Source: an uncultured SAR86 cluster bacterium
GTDB taxonomy: Bacteria > Pseudomonadota > Gammaproteobacteria > Magnimaribacterales > D2472
NCBI GenBank assembly: GCA_902511575.1
Contig: CABXFU010000010.1
Coordinates: 1-54,082 of the forward strand
DNA length: 54,082 nucleotides
Direction of reading: 5' to 3'
This document shows, piece after piece, positions 34,513-46,610 of this stretch. Position 1 is the stretch's first letter. Each line of letters opens with the position of its first letter. A program made the position numbers and the translations under genes. Below the pieces are notes generated by a model. It was not told the DNA's origin. It saw nothing but the letters and a program-made list of their open reading frames with translations, and searched no databases.

Positions 34513-35871
34513 ATGAAAATTTTAATACTGGGTGCTGGAAGAGTAGGAAGTAGCCTTGCGTCTACACTTTCAAAGCAAGACTATGAAGTAAGCATTGTCG
34601 ACTTAAATAAAGATAAGCTTTTAAGACTTCAAGAAGATTATGATTTGGCTACTGAAATTGGCCATGCTTCGCATCCAAATACCCTGGAAAGGGCTGGAGC
34701 AGATCAAGACACTATTCTGTTGGCTGTAACAAATAGTGATGAATGCAATATTACATCCTGCCAAATTGCAAAATCTAAATTTGGTGTTAAAAAGACAATT
34801 TGTAGACTGTCTGATTCTTCTTATCTTGAATCTTTAGAGGCATTTGGTGAAAAAAATATTGATATTGCCATTGGTCCAGAAAATGAAGTTACAGAACATC
34901 TTGTAGATCTAATTAAGCACCCAGGTGCAGAACAAATTGAGTCATTTGCAAATGGCTCACTTAAAGTTGTTTCGGTTAAGGCTAAAAAAGATGGGATGTT
35001 AGTTAATAGGGAGCTTAAAAGCATCAAAAGTGACATGCCAGACACAGATACATATGTTCCTGCAATTTATAGAAAAGGGAAGCCCTTGATACCAGAAGGG
35101 AAAACAATAATAAAAGAGAATGACGAAATATACTTCTTAGCTGCAGAAAATGATATTGATGGTGTAGTACAAGAAATGAGGCTGCAAGATACATCCTCCT
35201 CAAGAATAATGATTATAGGTGGAGGCAAAATAGGCTTTGCATTAGCAAGAACACTTGAAGAGGACTATAAAATTAAGATTATAGATCCAGATAAAGATAG
35301 GTGTGAGGTCCTATCAAGAGAGTTAAATAGAACAATTGTACTAAAAGGTGCTGGATCTGATGAAGAGCTCCTTAAAAGTGAAAATATAGAAAATATAGAT
35401 ATTTTTTGTGCTTTAACAAACGATGATGAGACTAATATCATGTCAGCCTTTCTTGCCAAAAAACTTGGCGCCAAAAAAACCATAATTATTGTAAATAATT
35501 ACACTTACATAAATATACTGCCCAAAAATTTTGTTGATATAGCTCTCTCACCGCAAAGGCTAACCGTCTCTATGGTTTTACAGCATCTTGCAAAGGGTGA
35601 TGTTCCTCAAGAGGTTATTTTTAAAATGCAGAGTGGAGCTGAAGCTATTGAAGGAATAATTCATAAAAATAAATTTACTGAAGGTTTTTTTGATAAACCC
35701 ATTTCTGAACTACCCCTTCCAGACAGTTGCGTTATTGCAGCAGTGATAAGAGGGGAAGAAGTTTTCATGCATTCAAAAGATTTACTTCTCAAACCAAATG
35801 ATAGGATCATAGTTTTTATTCTTGGGAAAACAGATAAAGAAAAAATTGAGAATCTTTTTCTAGAAGACTGA
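34513..35871 (+). CDS. trkA: Trk potassium uptake regulator TrkA
   Basis: Cytosolic NAD-binding gating subunit of the Trk K+ transporter. The 452 residues form two tandem RCK_N/RCK_C modules: the first Rossmann motif is GAGRVGSSLA at the N-terminus, the second GGGKIGFALA near residue 238. Each is followed by an acidic ribose-binding position (SIVDLN and KIIDPD). It is coupled to trkH by a TGATG junction, stop and start sharing one base. Confidence 0.95.
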   Translation: MKILILGAGRVGSSLASTLSKQDYEVSIVDLNKDKLLRLQEDYDLATEIGHASHPNTLERAGADQDTILLAVTNSDECNITSCQIAKSKFGVKKTICRLSDSSYLESLEAFGEKNIDIAIGPENEVTEHLVDLIKHPGAEQIESFANGSLKVVSVKAKKDGMLVNRELKSIKSDMPDTDTYVPAIYRKGKPLIPEGKTIIKENDEIYFLAAENDIDGVVQEMRLQDTSSSRIMIIGGGKIGFALARTLEEDYKIKIIDPDKDRCEVLSRELNRTIVLKGAGSDEELLKSENIENIDIFCALTNDDETNIMSAFLAKKLGAKKTIIIVNNYTYINILPKNFVDIALSPQRLTVSMVLQHLAKGDVPQEVIFKMQSGAEAIEGIIHKNKFTEGFFDKPISELPLPDSCVIAAVIRGEEVFMHSKDLLLKPNDRIIVFILGKTDKEKIENLFLED

Positions 35872-37313
35872 TGAATTACAAATCAATTTTTAACTTGTTA
35901 GGTATTCTGCTTGGAATATTTAGCCTTTCTTTTGTACCACCTCTGATACTTACTTTTACATATGAAGAATCAGGCAGAGAAATATTTTTATACTCTTTCA
36001 TATTTTTTTTTATTTTAGGTGGTTCTATATGGGCAGCCACTCGTCAACAAAATTTACCCCTTAATATTTCTGATGGCTTTATTATCACAACATTATTCTG
36101 GGTTGTTCTTGCTTTTGCTGGATCAATTCCATTTTACTTTTTTGGACTAAGTGCTAGTGACGCAATTTTTGAATCAGTTTCAGGAATTACAACAACAGGT
36201 GCTACCACTATTGTAGGTTTAGATAGTCTTCCAAAATCAATTCTTTTATATCGACAGCTTCTTCAGTGGATTGGAGGAATGGGTTTGATAGTTTTAGCCG
36301 TTGCAGTAATGCCAGCCTTAGGAATTGGTGGAGGCCAGCTCTATAAAATGGAGCTTCCTGGGAGTCATGGCAATCAAAAGCTTACCCCAAAAATAACAGA
36401 TAGCGCTAAGGCACTTTGGAAAATATATGTAGGTCTAACATTTACTTGTGCAATGCTTTATCTGCTTTCTGGGATGACATTATTTGATTCGATTGCTCAC
36501 AGCTTAAGCACTGTAGCTGGAGGTGGATTTTCGACACACGATGAAAGCATTGGTTTTTTTAATAGTGCAATAATAGAAACTGTTTGTATTATTTTTATGT
36601 TGCTTTCTGCCGCCTCATTTGCTGTTCATTACGTAGCAATATTTGGAGGGAAGCCCTTGAAATATTTTTATGATTCAGAGTTTAGGTTTTTCTTATCTGT
36701 TGTGCTGTTGATCATATTAATATCATTAATGGTTCATATTTTAAGCAGCTCATATGCGGATGTTTTTTCTGCTATTAGCTCAAGTATTTTTCATACAGTT
36801 TCTATAGTTACCACATCAGGTTTTACTACTGAAAACTTCTCTCTTTGGCCTGGTTTTCTACCATATCTTTTGCTGGTTGGTGCGTTTATGGGAGCCTGCT
36901 CTCAGTCTGTTGGCGGAGGCATAAAGGCGTGGCGAGTGTTAATAATGGTTAACCAAGCATATAAGGAAATATTAAAGACAATTCACCCAAATGCCGTCCT
37001 TACTTCAAAGATTGGCACTAAGGTTATTGATGCAAAAATTGCTGAAAAAGTTTGGGGCTTTTTTTCTATCTACGTATTTATATTTATGTTTCTTTTAATG
37101 GGGATGCTTGGGACCGGACTGAGTTTTGAGACTGCATTTTCTGCTGTTGGAGCTTGCTTAAATAATTTAGGTCCAGGCTTGGGTGATGTAGCTAGTAACT
37201 ATACAAGTGTTAATGAATTTGGAAAATTTATTTTATGCTTTGCGATGATTCTAGGAAGACTAGAAATCTTCACGCTCCTCGTATTATTTACACCTGCTTT
37301 TTGGCGCCGCTAA
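35871..37313 (+). CDS. trkH: Trk potassium transporter membrane subunit
   Basis: K+-translocating subunit of the SKT family, 480 residues with about ten to twelve membrane segments in four MPM repeats. Selectivity-filter-like loops are visible as SGITTTGATT, VAGGGFSTHD, VTTSGFTTEN and LNNLGPGLGD. WIGGMGLIVLAVAVMPALG is a TrkH/TrkG hallmark. The gene is convergent with the acyltransferase gene (4-base overlap of ends). Confidence 0.95.
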   Translation: MNYKSIFNLLGILLGIFSLSFVPPLILTFTYEESGREIFLYSFIFFFILGGSIWAATRQQNLPLNISDGFIITTLFWVVLAFAGSIPFYFFGLSASDAIFESVSGITTTGATTIVGLDSLPKSILLYRQLLQWIGGMGLIVLAVAVMPALGIGGGQLYKMELPGSHGNQKLTPKITDSAKALWKIYVGLTFTCAMLYLLSGMTLFDSIAHSLSTVAGGGFSTHDESIGFFNSAIIETVCIIFMLLSAASFAVHYVAIFGGKPLKYFYDSEFRFFLSVVLLIILISLMVHILSSSYADVFSAISSSIFHTVSIVTTSGFTTENFSLWPGFLPYLLLVGAFMGACSQSVGGGIKAWRVLIMVNQAYKEILKTIHPNAVLTSKIGTKVIDAKIAEKVWGFFSIYVFIFMFLLMGMLGTGLSFETAFSAVGACLNNLGPGLGDVASNYTSVNEFGKFILCFAMILGRLEIFTLLVLFTPAFWRR

Positions 37314-38173
37314 GATTTGTATATGCTTTTTGACTCTTGTGAGAGCTTTCTAAATTTTTTATATTCCCATGAGTACTCTGTGGGAGATTTTTTAATCTCT
37401 CTCTCCATTTCTTCATTCATAACATCAACTCCATTATTTTCATAAATCTCATTGCTGGGTTTTTTAAAATTTATAATATGACCAATATCTTTTTCATATG
37501 ATAAATATGACATTAGTATTTGTTTGTTAGATTTCCTTGCAAGCTTCGGAGCAAGTGAAAATGAATAACACTCATGACCAAAAAATGTTGAATAAACGCC
37601 AAGCCCATTAGCTGGAACCTGGTCAGATGCCATACATGTCATTTGATTCTTTTCTAAAGAATTAAGAATAGTTTTTACTCCTCCTATTCCGGTTTCAACC
37701 ATTTTACAATTTCCTTCTTGTCTAAGCTTTTTTACAAATTTATCGATCGGCTTTATTTTTATTTTTTTATAAAGTGATGTGTGTGGTCTTTGGGAGCTAA
37801 TCCATCTCAACAAAAAATCTATACTTCTATTATGAAGAGCAAAAATTATTAGGCCACTCTCTTTTTCTTGACTGTTAAACAAGAACCTATTATTTATTCT
37901 CTTTGTTTCACGGATTATTTTTTTACTTGAACGAGACCAAGTGAATAAAGTTTCATAAAAACTTTTTAAGGTTTCTTTGTAACTTTCTTTGGCAAGCAAA
38001 TCTAATTCATGTTTGGCAAGGCCTGGAAAAGCAATGGATAAATTTGTCTTGGTCACTCTAAACGGAGGCATCAATCTTAAAATATTTAGAGGCAGGACCT
38101 TAAAAAGGGTATCCCACATAAAGAATGCCGGTTTCAAAGGAAAAATCGTAAAAATATAAAAAATTATTTTCAT
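37310..38173 (-). CDS. LpxL/HtrB-like lysophospholipid acyltransferase
   Basis: A 287-residue protein of the lipid A acyltransferase superfamily with an N-terminal hydrophobic anchor. The catalytic-type HX4D is present as HNRSID (ALHNRSIDFL), but the usual GNWE context is missing. SDQVPANGLGVYSTFFGHECYSFSLAPKLA matches the family's DQ-P-G-FFG region. The same position between trk and gly genes in Pseudomonas holds the secondary acyltransferase HtrB2, so lipid A acylation is the likeliest role. Substrate and acyl chain cannot be read from sequence. Confidence 0.75.
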   Translation of the reverse strand: MKIIFYIFTIFPLKPAFFMWDTLFKVLPLNILRLMPPFRVTKTNLSIAFPGLAKHELDLLAKESYKETLKSFYETLFTWSRSSKKIIRETKRINNRFLFNSQEKESGLIIFALHNRSIDFLLRWISSQRPHTSLYKKIKIKPIDKFVKKLRQEGNCKMVETGIGGVKTILNSLEKNQMTCMASDQVPANGLGVYSTFFGHECYSFSLAPKLARKSNKQILMSYLSYEKDIGHIINFKKPSNEIYENNGVDVMNEEMEREIKKSPTEYSWEYKKFRKLSQESKSIYKS

Positions 38174-38241
38174 ACAAAGTTTTTGCTAATTATCTTCCTT
38201 TAATAGAGTATTTTATAGTCTTATCTATAAAGAGTTGAGCA

Positions 38242-38257
38242 ATATCTATATAGATAT
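38242..38257. promoter_or_regulatory. 16-bp perfect palindrome in the acyltransferase-glyS promoter region
   Basis: ATATCTATATAGATAT is a perfect palindrome in the 139-base divergent spacer. A CATAAT at 38272-38277 could be the -10 for glyS. The palindrome would lie close to the -35 region, a natural operator position. A/T-rich palindromes also arise by chance, so binding is unproven. The remaining spacer shows nothing else. Confidence 0.35.
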
Positions 38258-38312
38258 GATTAAAATAACTGCATAATGTAGTCTTTTCAAACATGAAATA
38301 TAAGGGTTTATA

Positions 38313-39662
38313 TTGACAGCAAAAACAATGGAAGAACTGGTTGCTCTTTGTAAAAGAAGAGGGTTTATTTTCCAATCAAATGAAATTTATGGAGGCCTGC
38401 AGGGCTTGTATGACTATGGTCCGCTAGGTGTCGAGCTGAAAAATAACTTGAAACAATCGTGGTGGAGAGAAATGGTTTTTGATAGAGATGATGTTGAAGG
38501 ATTGGATGCTTCAATTTTAACTAAGCCAAATGTTTTAAAATTTTCAGGTCATGAGACCACCTTTTCAGATCCAATGGTGGATTGTAAATCATGTAATCAG
38601 CGCTTTAGGGCAGACCAAGTGCCTGATCATTGTAAAAAAGAAGACCTTACTGAGCCAAGGCAGTTTAACCTAATGTTTAAAACAGCAGTTGGGCCAGTTG
38701 AGGACAAAGATTCATTTGCATATCTTAGACCTGAAACTGCTCAAAATATATTTACAAACTTTAAAAACGTTGTAGATTCAACGTCTAGAAAGGTACCTTT
38801 TGGAATTGCACAAATTGGTAAAGCGTTCAGAAATGAGATAACCCCTAGAAACTTTATCTTCAGAGTAAGAGAGTTTGAGCAAATGGAGCTTGAATTTTTT
38901 GTGGTTCCAGGAACGGATGATGAGTGGCATCAAGCATGGGTTGATTCAAGACTAAAATGGTGGGAAGAACAAGGAGTAAGTAGAGATAGTATAGAGCTAT
39001 ATGATGTGCCTAAAGATGAACTTGCTCATTACTCAAAAGCTACTGTAGATATTATGTACAAATTTCCTCATGGTCTTGAAGAGCTAGAAGGTATTGCAAA
39101 TAGGACAGACTTTGATTTGGGGTCGCACAGTAAAAATCAAGAAGAGCTAAATATTCAGGCTGCCGTTATTGAAAATAATGAATCAAATGCAAGGCTTGCG
39201 ACACAAAATCTAGAAACTAATGAGTGGACCGTTCCATATGTAATTGAGCCTTCGGCGGGAGTAGACAGGGGGGTTCTCGCAATATTAAATGAAGCCTATA
39301 AAGTTGAAGAACTTGATGATGGTAAAACAAGAACGGTTTTAAATCTCAAGCCCCATTTATCTCCAATCAAAGCAGCAGTTATCCCGCTTAAAAAAAATCA
39401 CGATGGTTTAGTTGATATTGCATCAAACATAAAGAAAGACCTTCAAAAATTGCGGTTAGGGCGTGTGCTTCTTGAAAATTCAGGCAATATTGGAAAAAGT
39501 TATAGACGCCATGATGAAATTGGGACTCCATTATGCATTACGGTTGATTTTGACTCTCTTGAGGATAACTCAGTAACAATTCGAGATAGAGATACGATGC
39601 AACAAACTCGAATAGAAATATCTAAACTCTCAGAATATTTGGAGGACTTGATAATAAAGTAG
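38313..39662 (+). CDS. glyS: Glycyl-tRNA synthetase, single-chain alpha2 type
   Basis: Charges tRNA-Gly. The 449-residue protein is the eukaryote/archaea/Firmicute-like alpha2 class II enzyme, not the GlyQ+GlyS (alpha2beta2) pair usual in gammaproteobacteria. It shows [20 protein letters not shown] (motif 1 region), [43 protein letters not shown] (motif 2), [15 protein letters not shown] (motif 3) and a C-terminal anticodon-binding domain from KAAVIPL. The TTG at 38313, preceded by AAGGG at ideal spacing, fits the family start [16 protein letters not shown]; an ATG at 38328 is the alternative. Confidence 0.95.
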   Translation: MTAKTMEELVALCKRRGFIFQSNEIYGGLQGLYDYGPLGVELKNNLKQSWWREMVFDRDDVEGLDASILTKPNVLKFSGHETTFSDPMVDCKSCNQRFRADQVPDHCKKEDLTEPRQFNLMFKTAVGPVEDKDSFAYLRPETAQNIFTNFKNVVDSTSRKVPFGIAQIGKAFRNEITPRNFIFRVREFEQMELEFFVVPGTDDEWHQAWVDSRLKWWEEQGVSRDSIELYDVPKDELAHYSKATVDIMYKFPHGLEELEGIANRTDFDLGSHSKNQEELNIQAAVIENNESNARLATQNLETNEWTVPYVIEPSAGVDRGVLAILNEAYKVEELDDGKTRTVLNLKPHLSPIKAAVIPLKKNHDGLVDIASNIKKDLQKLRLGRVLLENSGNIGKSYRRHDEIGTPLCITVDFDSLEDNSVTIRDRDTMQQTRIEISKLSEYLEDLIIK

Positions 39663-39713
39663 ACAAAAGTCTATATTTAATAAGTATAAATAATTAGTAT
39701 TGTTATATTTTAC

Positions 39714-43394
<3,681 letters not shown>

Positions 43395-43398
43395 TAAC

Positions 43399-44496
43399 CT
43401 AAATAAGGAGGGGCATTACAACATATTTTGGGCTATCGCTTCCTGGTGGTGTAAGCAGGCAACTTTTGTCAGATCCAAAGAAATTAATATGACAGGTATC
43501 TGTTTGCATGTGAGACATTATTTCTTGAAGGTAAGTAACATTGAAGGCTATATCTAATTCCTCCCCATTGTATGAAGCGGGAAAAAATTCTTCTGCCTCT
43601 TCTTGCTCTGGATTGTTTGCTGAAATTCTCACACCATCTGTGGAAGTAATTAATCGAATCCCTTTATATTTTTCACTTGATAAAACAGAAACCCTGCTCA
43701 ATGTTTCTGAAAAATCTTTTACATTAATTTCTAAAACTGAGCTCTCACCTGAAGGAATTACCTGTTGATAATCTGGGAATTTGCCCTCTATTAATTTACT
43801 TTTAAAAATTAAATTTCCTACGGCTAGTTCCAAGGAAGCTTCGTTAATTTTTAATTCGGCATCTCCATCTTCATCAGATAGAAATTTAGCCATTTCGTTA
43901 ATGGACTTTCTTGGGATGATTCCTGAAAAAGAATTATCAGATTGAGTGGAAAGATTTGCAACTGCTAACCTATGAGCATCTGTTGTAACAGCTGTTATTT
44001 CTCCTCCATTAATTGATAAATACAAACCATTTAAATAGTGTCTCCAGTCCTGGTTACCCATAGCAAAAGATGTATTTCTGATCAGCCCCCTTAAATCATT
44101 AGCTGGAATAACGAGGGGTGAATCTCCAGAGTCTATATCAAAGACAGGAAAGTCAGCACTGGGGAGCGTAGATAGTGAGTACTTACCATGGGTGGTTTTA
44201 ATATTTAGCTTGTCACCATTTAAAGAAAGGTTGATCTCTTCTCCATCAGGAATCAATCGACAGAGTTCATTTAATTTTTTTGCTGATGTTGTAGTCTTCC
44301 CTGAGGACTCTAAATTTGATAATGGTCCGCTGGTTGTTACCTCAGACTCCAGATCAGTGGCTGTTAATTTAAATCTATTTTCAGCAACCTCAAATAGAAC
44401 ATTGGCAAGGATTGGAAGTGTTTGTCTTTTTTCTACTACGCCCAGCGTGATGTTAAGAGCTGAAACAATATCCTCTTTTTTAACAGTGATTTCCAT
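43399..44496 (-). CDS. dnaN: DNA polymerase III beta sliding clamp
   Basis: Processivity clamp, 365 residues in three repeated domains. Recognisable segments are LPILANVLFE near the N-terminus, TTDAHRLAVA in the centre, and the C-terminal VMPLLI, close to the family's PMRL ending. It starts immediately upstream of recF and exactly abuts the dnaA stop with no intervening base. Confidence 0.96.
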   Translation of the reverse strand: MEITVKKEDIVSALNITLGVVEKRQTLPILANVLFEVAENRFKLTATDLESEVTTSGPLSNLESSGKTTTSAKKLNELCRLIPDGEEINLSLNGDKLNIKTTHGKYSLSTLPSADFPVFDIDSGDSPLVIPANDLRGLIRNTSFAMGNQDWRHYLNGLYLSINGGEITAVTTDAHRLAVANLSTQSDNSFSGIIPRKSINEMAKFLSDEDGDAELKINEASLELAVGNLIFKSKLIEGKFPDYQQVIPSGESSVLEINVKDFSETLSRVSVLSSEKYKGIRLITSTDGVRISANNPEQEEAEEFFPASYNGEELDIAFNVTYLQEIMSHMQTDTCHINFFGSDKSCLLTPPGSDSPKYVVMPLLI

Positions 44497-45786
44497 TTAA
44501 TTTGTTAGTGTCCTATTTAGATTTCTATAATCCTCTTCAAGCGAAGGAATTTCTTTTCTTAATTCTTTAATCTTGCCACAAGCATGAAGAACAGTTGTGT
44601 GGTCTCTTCCATTAAAAGCCTCACCAATTTCAGGGAGGCTGTGGTTTGTTAATTCTTTTGTTAAAGCCATGGCTAATTGTCTTGGCCTAGTTATGGATCT
44701 GCTTCTTCGTTTTGATAAAAGGTCAGACAATTTTATGTTGTAATATTCTGCTACTGTTTTTTGAATGTTGTCTATGCTTACCATTTTTGCTGAAATAACA
44801 AATAGGTCTTTTAACGCCTCTTTCACAAATGGAATATCTATCTCTTGATCAGTAAATCTAGAATTAGCAACCACTCTTTTTAATGCTCCCTCTAACTCTC
44901 TAATATTTGATCTAATCCTTTGAGCTATATATATTGCACAATCATTCGGAAGGGTTACTCCCATGGAATTAGCCTTGCTTAAAAGCACAGCGGCACGTGT
45001 TTCAAGCTCTGGGGGTTCAATAATAACAGGTAAACCCCAGCCAAGCCTTGATTTTAAGCGCTCTTCTAGGCCATCTATCTCTTTGGGGTACTTATCACAA
45101 GTAAGTATCATTTGGTGATTACGGTCTAGAAGTGCGTTAAATGTATGAAAAAACTCCTCTTGTGACTGTTCTTTTCCAGCAAAAAACTGAATATCATCGA
45201 TTAAGAGGGCGTCAGCATTCCTGTAAAACTCCTTAAACTCGCTCATAGCACCTAATTGAAGGGCTTTTACCATATCTGCAACAAATTTTTCAGAATGAAC
45301 ATAAACTATTCTTTTTGAGGTGTCTGAATTAAGTATTTCATTGCCAACAGCATGCATTAAGTGGGTTTTACCAAGCCCCACTCCACCATAGATAAACAAT
45401 GGATTGTAATCTCCTTTAGGGTTGGCTGCTACTTGCTTTGCGGCAGCTAGAGCCATATGGTTAGATTTTCCTTCTACAAAAGTCTTAAAAGTAAAATTTT
45501 GAACGAGACCAGGAGTATTTTCCTCTGTGACGTTGAGTTTTTCAACAAATGTTGATTTATCGAGAGTTTTAAATTTTACATTTAGCGATTCATCAGACTT
45601 ATTTACTAAATTTTCTATGATTTGACCCAAGTTTTCTTTTACATATGTAAGCACAAAGTCATTTGGGGCGCTTATTTCCAGGTCATTTTTATTAATATCA
45701 GCTCGTAGAGGTTTTATCCAAGTGTTAAACTCTTCTTGTGATAGTTTAGCTTCAAGTTTTTCAGTGCATTCAGACCAAAATTTCAA
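44497..45786 (-). CDS. dnaA: Chromosomal replication initiator DnaA
   Basis: Binds DnaA boxes and opens the origin. The 429 residues have the N-terminal DnaB-binding domain ([25 protein letters not shown]), a short linker, the AAA+ domain with Walker [10 protein letters not shown] (K140) and Walker B LLIDDIQF, and the DNA-binding domain with the signature [16 protein letters not shown]. The linker domain is short compared with E. coli (467 residues). The start is TTG at 45786, with a strong GGAGG nine bases upstream; no AUG alternative is near. Confidence 0.97.
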   Translation of the reverse strand: MKFWSECTEKLEAKLSQEEFNTWIKPLRADINKNDLEISAPNDFVLTYVKENLGQIIENLVNKSDESLNVKFKTLDKSTFVEKLNVTEENTPGLVQNFTFKTFVEGKSNHMALAAAKQVAANPKGDYNPLFIYGGVGLGKTHLMHAVGNEILNSDTSKRIVYVHSEKFVADMVKALQLGAMSEFKEFYRNADALLIDDIQFFAGKEQSQEEFFHTFNALLDRNHQMILTCDKYPKEIDGLEERLKSRLGWGLPVIIEPPELETRAAVLLSKANSMGVTLPNDCAIYIAQRIRSNIRELEGALKRVVANSRFTDQEIDIPFVKEALKDLFVISAKMVSIDNIQKTVAEYYNIKLSDLLSKRRSRSITRPRQLAMALTKELTNHSLPEIGEAFNGRDHTTVLHACGKIKELRKEIPSLEEDYRNLNRTLTN

Positions 45787-45862
45787 TTTGTTAAACCTCC
45801 AGTAGAAAAGTTAGTCTAACAAAAACTAACAAGATATCTACAGCATAAGCATATGTATTTTC

Positions 45863-45871
45863 TGTGGATAA
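45863..45871 (-). promoter_or_regulatory. DnaA box between dnaA and rpmH
   Basis: TGTGGATAA (TTATCCACA on the minus strand) is a perfect consensus DnaA box in the 177-base divergent dnaA-rpmH spacer. It may autoregulate dnaA or belong to an origin here, as in Pseudomonas. It is the only good box in this spacer. The spacer also has the near-palindrome GTTAGTCTAAC (45810-45820) close to the dnaA start. Confidence 0.7.
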
Positions 45872-45933
45872 CTTGTTGGTATCTAATGAATTTATTTTTG
45901 AGCTTTTTTTCTTTCAATTCACCCACAATGCTT

Positions 45934-45939
45934 TATAAT
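45934..45939 (+). promoter_or_regulatory. -10 box of the rpmH operon
   Basis: A perfect TATAAT 24 bases before the rpmH ATG. A weak TTTCAA (45912-45917) lies 16 bases upstream as a possible -35. Initiation near 45946 would leave a short leader with GAG before the start codon. Confidence 0.55.
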
Positions 45940-45963
45940 TCGGGGCTAATTTTTTGAGTAATT

Positions 45964-46098
45964 ATGAAAAGAACATTTCAACCAAGCACGCTAAAAAGAA
46001 AGCGCACTCATGGCTTTAGAGCAAGAATGTCAACCAAGGCTGGTAGGGCTGTAATTGCGAACAGAAGAAAGAAGGGCCGCAAGGTATTAACCGCTTAA
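45964..46098 (+). CDS. rpmH: 50S ribosomal protein L34
   Basis: A 44-residue very basic ribosomal protein: [19 protein letters not shown], then [20 protein letters not shown], ending in KVLTA. This is the almost invariant bacterial L34. It begins the rpmH-rnpA-yidD-yidC-mnmE operon and has its own -10 box. Confidence 0.97.
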   Translation: MKRTFQPSTLKRKRTHGFRARMSTKAGRAVIANRRKKGRKVLTA

Positions 46099-46114
46099 TT
46101 TTTTAGGCATCGTT

Positions 46115-46387
46115 ATTTCAAAAAAAATTTATCACTCTAGTTACTCATCGATATTTTTTGATGATGATTCTCCAGACCTAAAACTAAAGATTGTAGTAAA
46201 AAAGAAAGACTATTCTTTAGCGGTTCAACGAAATAAAATTAAACGCTGGATAAGAGAAATTTTTAATAAAAATTTATTGAATAATGGTTATGTTGTTGTT
46301 GTCAGGAGTGGTTTTTTGGAAACGGGATTTAAAAATATTTCTTCTGATTTTCAGACCGCGTTAGATAATTTTGTAAAAGGGCGGTAA
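46115..46387 (+). CDS. rnpA: Ribonuclease P protein component with non-canonical start
   Basis: Protein subunit of RNase P, which matures tRNA 5' ends. The frame between rpmH and yidD contains the RnpA hallmark AVQRNKIKRWIRE, preceded by KIVVKKKDYSL and followed by NNGYVVVVRSGF. There is no ATG, GTG or TTG before this core: the frame opens after a stop at 46088-46090. The best start is ATT at 46115, preceded seven bases upstream by AGG; ATC at 46109 is also possible. This gives 90 residues versus about 120 in the family, the usual N-terminal helix being short. Identity is firm, the start is not. Confidence 0.82.
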   Translation: MSKKIYHSSYSSIFFDDDSPDLKLKIVVKKKDYSLAVQRNKIKRWIREIFNKNLLNNGYVVVVRSGFLETGFKNISSDFQTALDNFVKGR

Positions 46388-46397
46388 GACAATTAAT

Positions 46398-46610
46398 ATG
46401 AAAAAGTTTTTAATATTTATGATTGGTTTTTACCAAAAATATTTGAGTTTTTTGTTAGGTAAGAATTGTAGATTTGAGCCAACATGCTCTCAATACGCGA
46501 AAGAGAGTATTGAGATCCATGGTGCCTTTGTTGGCGGCTACTATTCATTGATAAGAATTATTAAGTGCGGGCCATGGTCTGTTGGTGGAGTAGATGAGGT
46601 AAAAAAATGA
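46398..46610 (+). CDS. yidD: Membrane protein insertion efficiency factor YidD
   Basis: A 70-residue protein with an amphipathic N-terminus and the family signature CRFEPTCSQYAKESIEIHG, then IRIIKCGPWSVGGVDEV. YidD supports YidC-dependent insertion. It lies 10 bases after rnpA and overlaps yidC by 4 bases, the standard order. Confidence 0.95.
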   Translation: MKKFLIFMIGFYQKYLSFLLGKNCRFEPTCSQYAKESIEIHGAFVGGYYSLIRIIKCGPWSVGGVDEVKK

